Assembly (NCBI GenBank): GCA_031316115.1
Contig: JALDRC010000004.1
Span: 124,001-188,000 of the forward strand
Source of the DNA: Nitrososphaeraceae archaeon
GTDB lineage: Archaea > Thermoproteota > Nitrososphaeria > Nitrososphaerales > Nitrososphaeraceae
Direction: 5' to 3'
DNA length: 64,000 nucleotides
The stretch's first letter is position 1. Each line of letters begins with the position of its first letter. The position numbers and the translations under genes were made by a program. Below are positions 63,434 through 64,000 of the stretch, in pieces. The notes beneath the pieces were generated by a model. It saw only the letters and a program-made list of their open reading frames with translations, made no database searches and had not been told where the DNA came from.

Positions 63434-64000
63434 AAAGATAACAAAAGAAGATATAATATCTGAAAATATAAAAAATAAAGAAATTTATCTTACTGGCATT
63501 GTGATGGATATAGATGGAGTATTAATAGATGTTAATAAATCCTATAATGAGGCAATAAGAAAAACCGTTCATTTTATAACATCTAAATTGAAAAAATCTT
63601 ACGCTAGAAATCTTGTTAATGACGAAATAATTTTGAGATTTAGACAATCCGGAGGATTTAACAATGATATGGATACTAGTTATGCGATTTCGCTTGCTTT
63701 GTTATCTTTGAATACTTCAGATAAGATAAATCCTAAAAAATTTCTTTTAAAAATAGCAGAAAATTCCAATGAGAAAGGTATAAGGTCCGTAGAAAAATTC
63801 TTGAAATGTTATTTAAATAGCGACTATAGTAACAAATTGGCTAATGGATTTAATGGAAATATAGACAAAATTAAAAAATATTTGGATTATCCTGGACCAG
63901 TAGGAAAGAGTATAGTTTCTACTATTTTTGATGAATTTTTTTATGGACAAAAATTGTTTAAATCTAGATATGGATTTGAAACTAATTATTATCATGGGAA
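63423..64000 (+). CDS. HAD-superfamily phosphatase (TIGR01548-like), 3' truncated by window; candidate histidinol-phosphatase
   Basis: An ATG at 63423, overlapping hisC by 11 bp, opens a frame that continues to the window edge (192 codons seen). HAD motif I is 'GIVMDIDGVLIDVNKSYNEA' (DxDGVL, about residues 27-46). 'FRQSGGFNNDMDTSYAI' (about 83) matches the GGFNND segment of the HAD-IA family TIGR01548, often found beside his genes. Motifs II and III are mostly beyond the window. Position directly after hisC makes histidinol-phosphate hydrolysis the obvious role, as no PHP-type or HisB-N phosphatase is seen; this is inference. Confidence 0.8.
   Translation, partial: MKYKKITKEDIISENIKNKEIYLTGIVMDIDGVLIDVNKSYNEAIRKTVHFITSKLKKSYARNLVNDEIILRFRQSGGFNNDMDTSYAISLALLSLNTSDKINPKKFLLKIAENSNEKGIRSVEKFLKCYLNSDYSNKLANGFNGNIDKIKKYLDYPGPVGKSIVSTIFDEFFYGQKLFKSRYGFETNYYHG

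Overview
The window is a 64-kb piece of an AT-rich archaeal chromosome, most probably from an ammonia-oxidising member of the Nitrososphaerota (Thaumarchaeota). Support comes from archaeal-type information genes (Cdc48, ribosomal protein L2, prefoldin alpha, archaeal LeuRS and AlaRS, aIF2-beta, NAC, aMBF1, Trm56, archaeal TruD), intron-containing tRNAs, a Sulfolobus-type dicluster ferredoxin, an Amt ammonium transporter, a siroheme nitrite/sulfite reductase and a PduO cobalamin adenosyltransferase. The low GC and loose gene packing recall Nitrosocosmicus/Nitrososphaera relatives, but no marker here (amoA, 16S) settles the genus.

Layout. 1-4.3 kb is gene-poor: the tail of an SDR dehydrogenase, a GC-rich stem structure at 814-870 that may be a non-coding RNA, a DUF5655-like protein, acylphosphatase, and an intact IS6-family element with 17-bp inverted repeats and an 8-bp target duplication. 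4.3-22.9 kb is dense housekeeping: cdc48, rpl2 (divergent), pfdA-ftsY-argF, a geranylgeranyl-reductase-family enzyme, alaS-leuS, trxA, and aspS-gatC-gatA-gatB. The last four can be read as one pathway, making Asp-tRNA(Asn) and converting it to Asn-tRNA(Asn). 23-25 kb holds a decayed IS481-like element with about 59-bp inverted repeats. 25-34.5 kb carries a TIGR00300 (LOR/SDH, ornithine cyclodeaminase-like) gene, an HD hydrolase, the adenosyltransferase, a C2H2 zinc-finger microprotein, tRNA-Phe with a non-canonical intron, small zinc-ribbon and membrane proteins, a stand-alone Lrp ligand-binding domain, threonine ammonia-lyase, truD and an Hsp20.

34.5-46 kb has an overlapping nitrite/sulfite reductase-rhodanese pair, an aMBF1-hflX-trm56 operon, a PUA protein with NAC, an ABC permease without partners, a Nudix hydrolase, an ABC1/UbiB kinase-like protein and a CPA2 antiporter. 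46-51 kb is the grpE-dnaK-dnaJ operon, where GrpE and DnaK each carry in-frame tandem DNA repeats. 52-57 kb holds thioredoxin, aIF2-beta, ferredoxin, Amt and a DegT/DnrJ aminotransferase. 57-64 kb holds tRNA-Ser(UGA), which has a canonical intron and an overlong D-loop suggesting a second one, a PQQ-type sugar dehydrogenase, a class II (bacterial-type) HMG-CoA reductase, and a histidine operon hisG-hisD-hisC followed by a HAD phosphatase that runs off the window.

No CRISPR array, phage or defence island was seen. The least explained items are the 814-870 RNA-like structure, the two unusual tRNA genes, the long C-terminal tail on FtsY, and the repeat-bearing chaperone genes.
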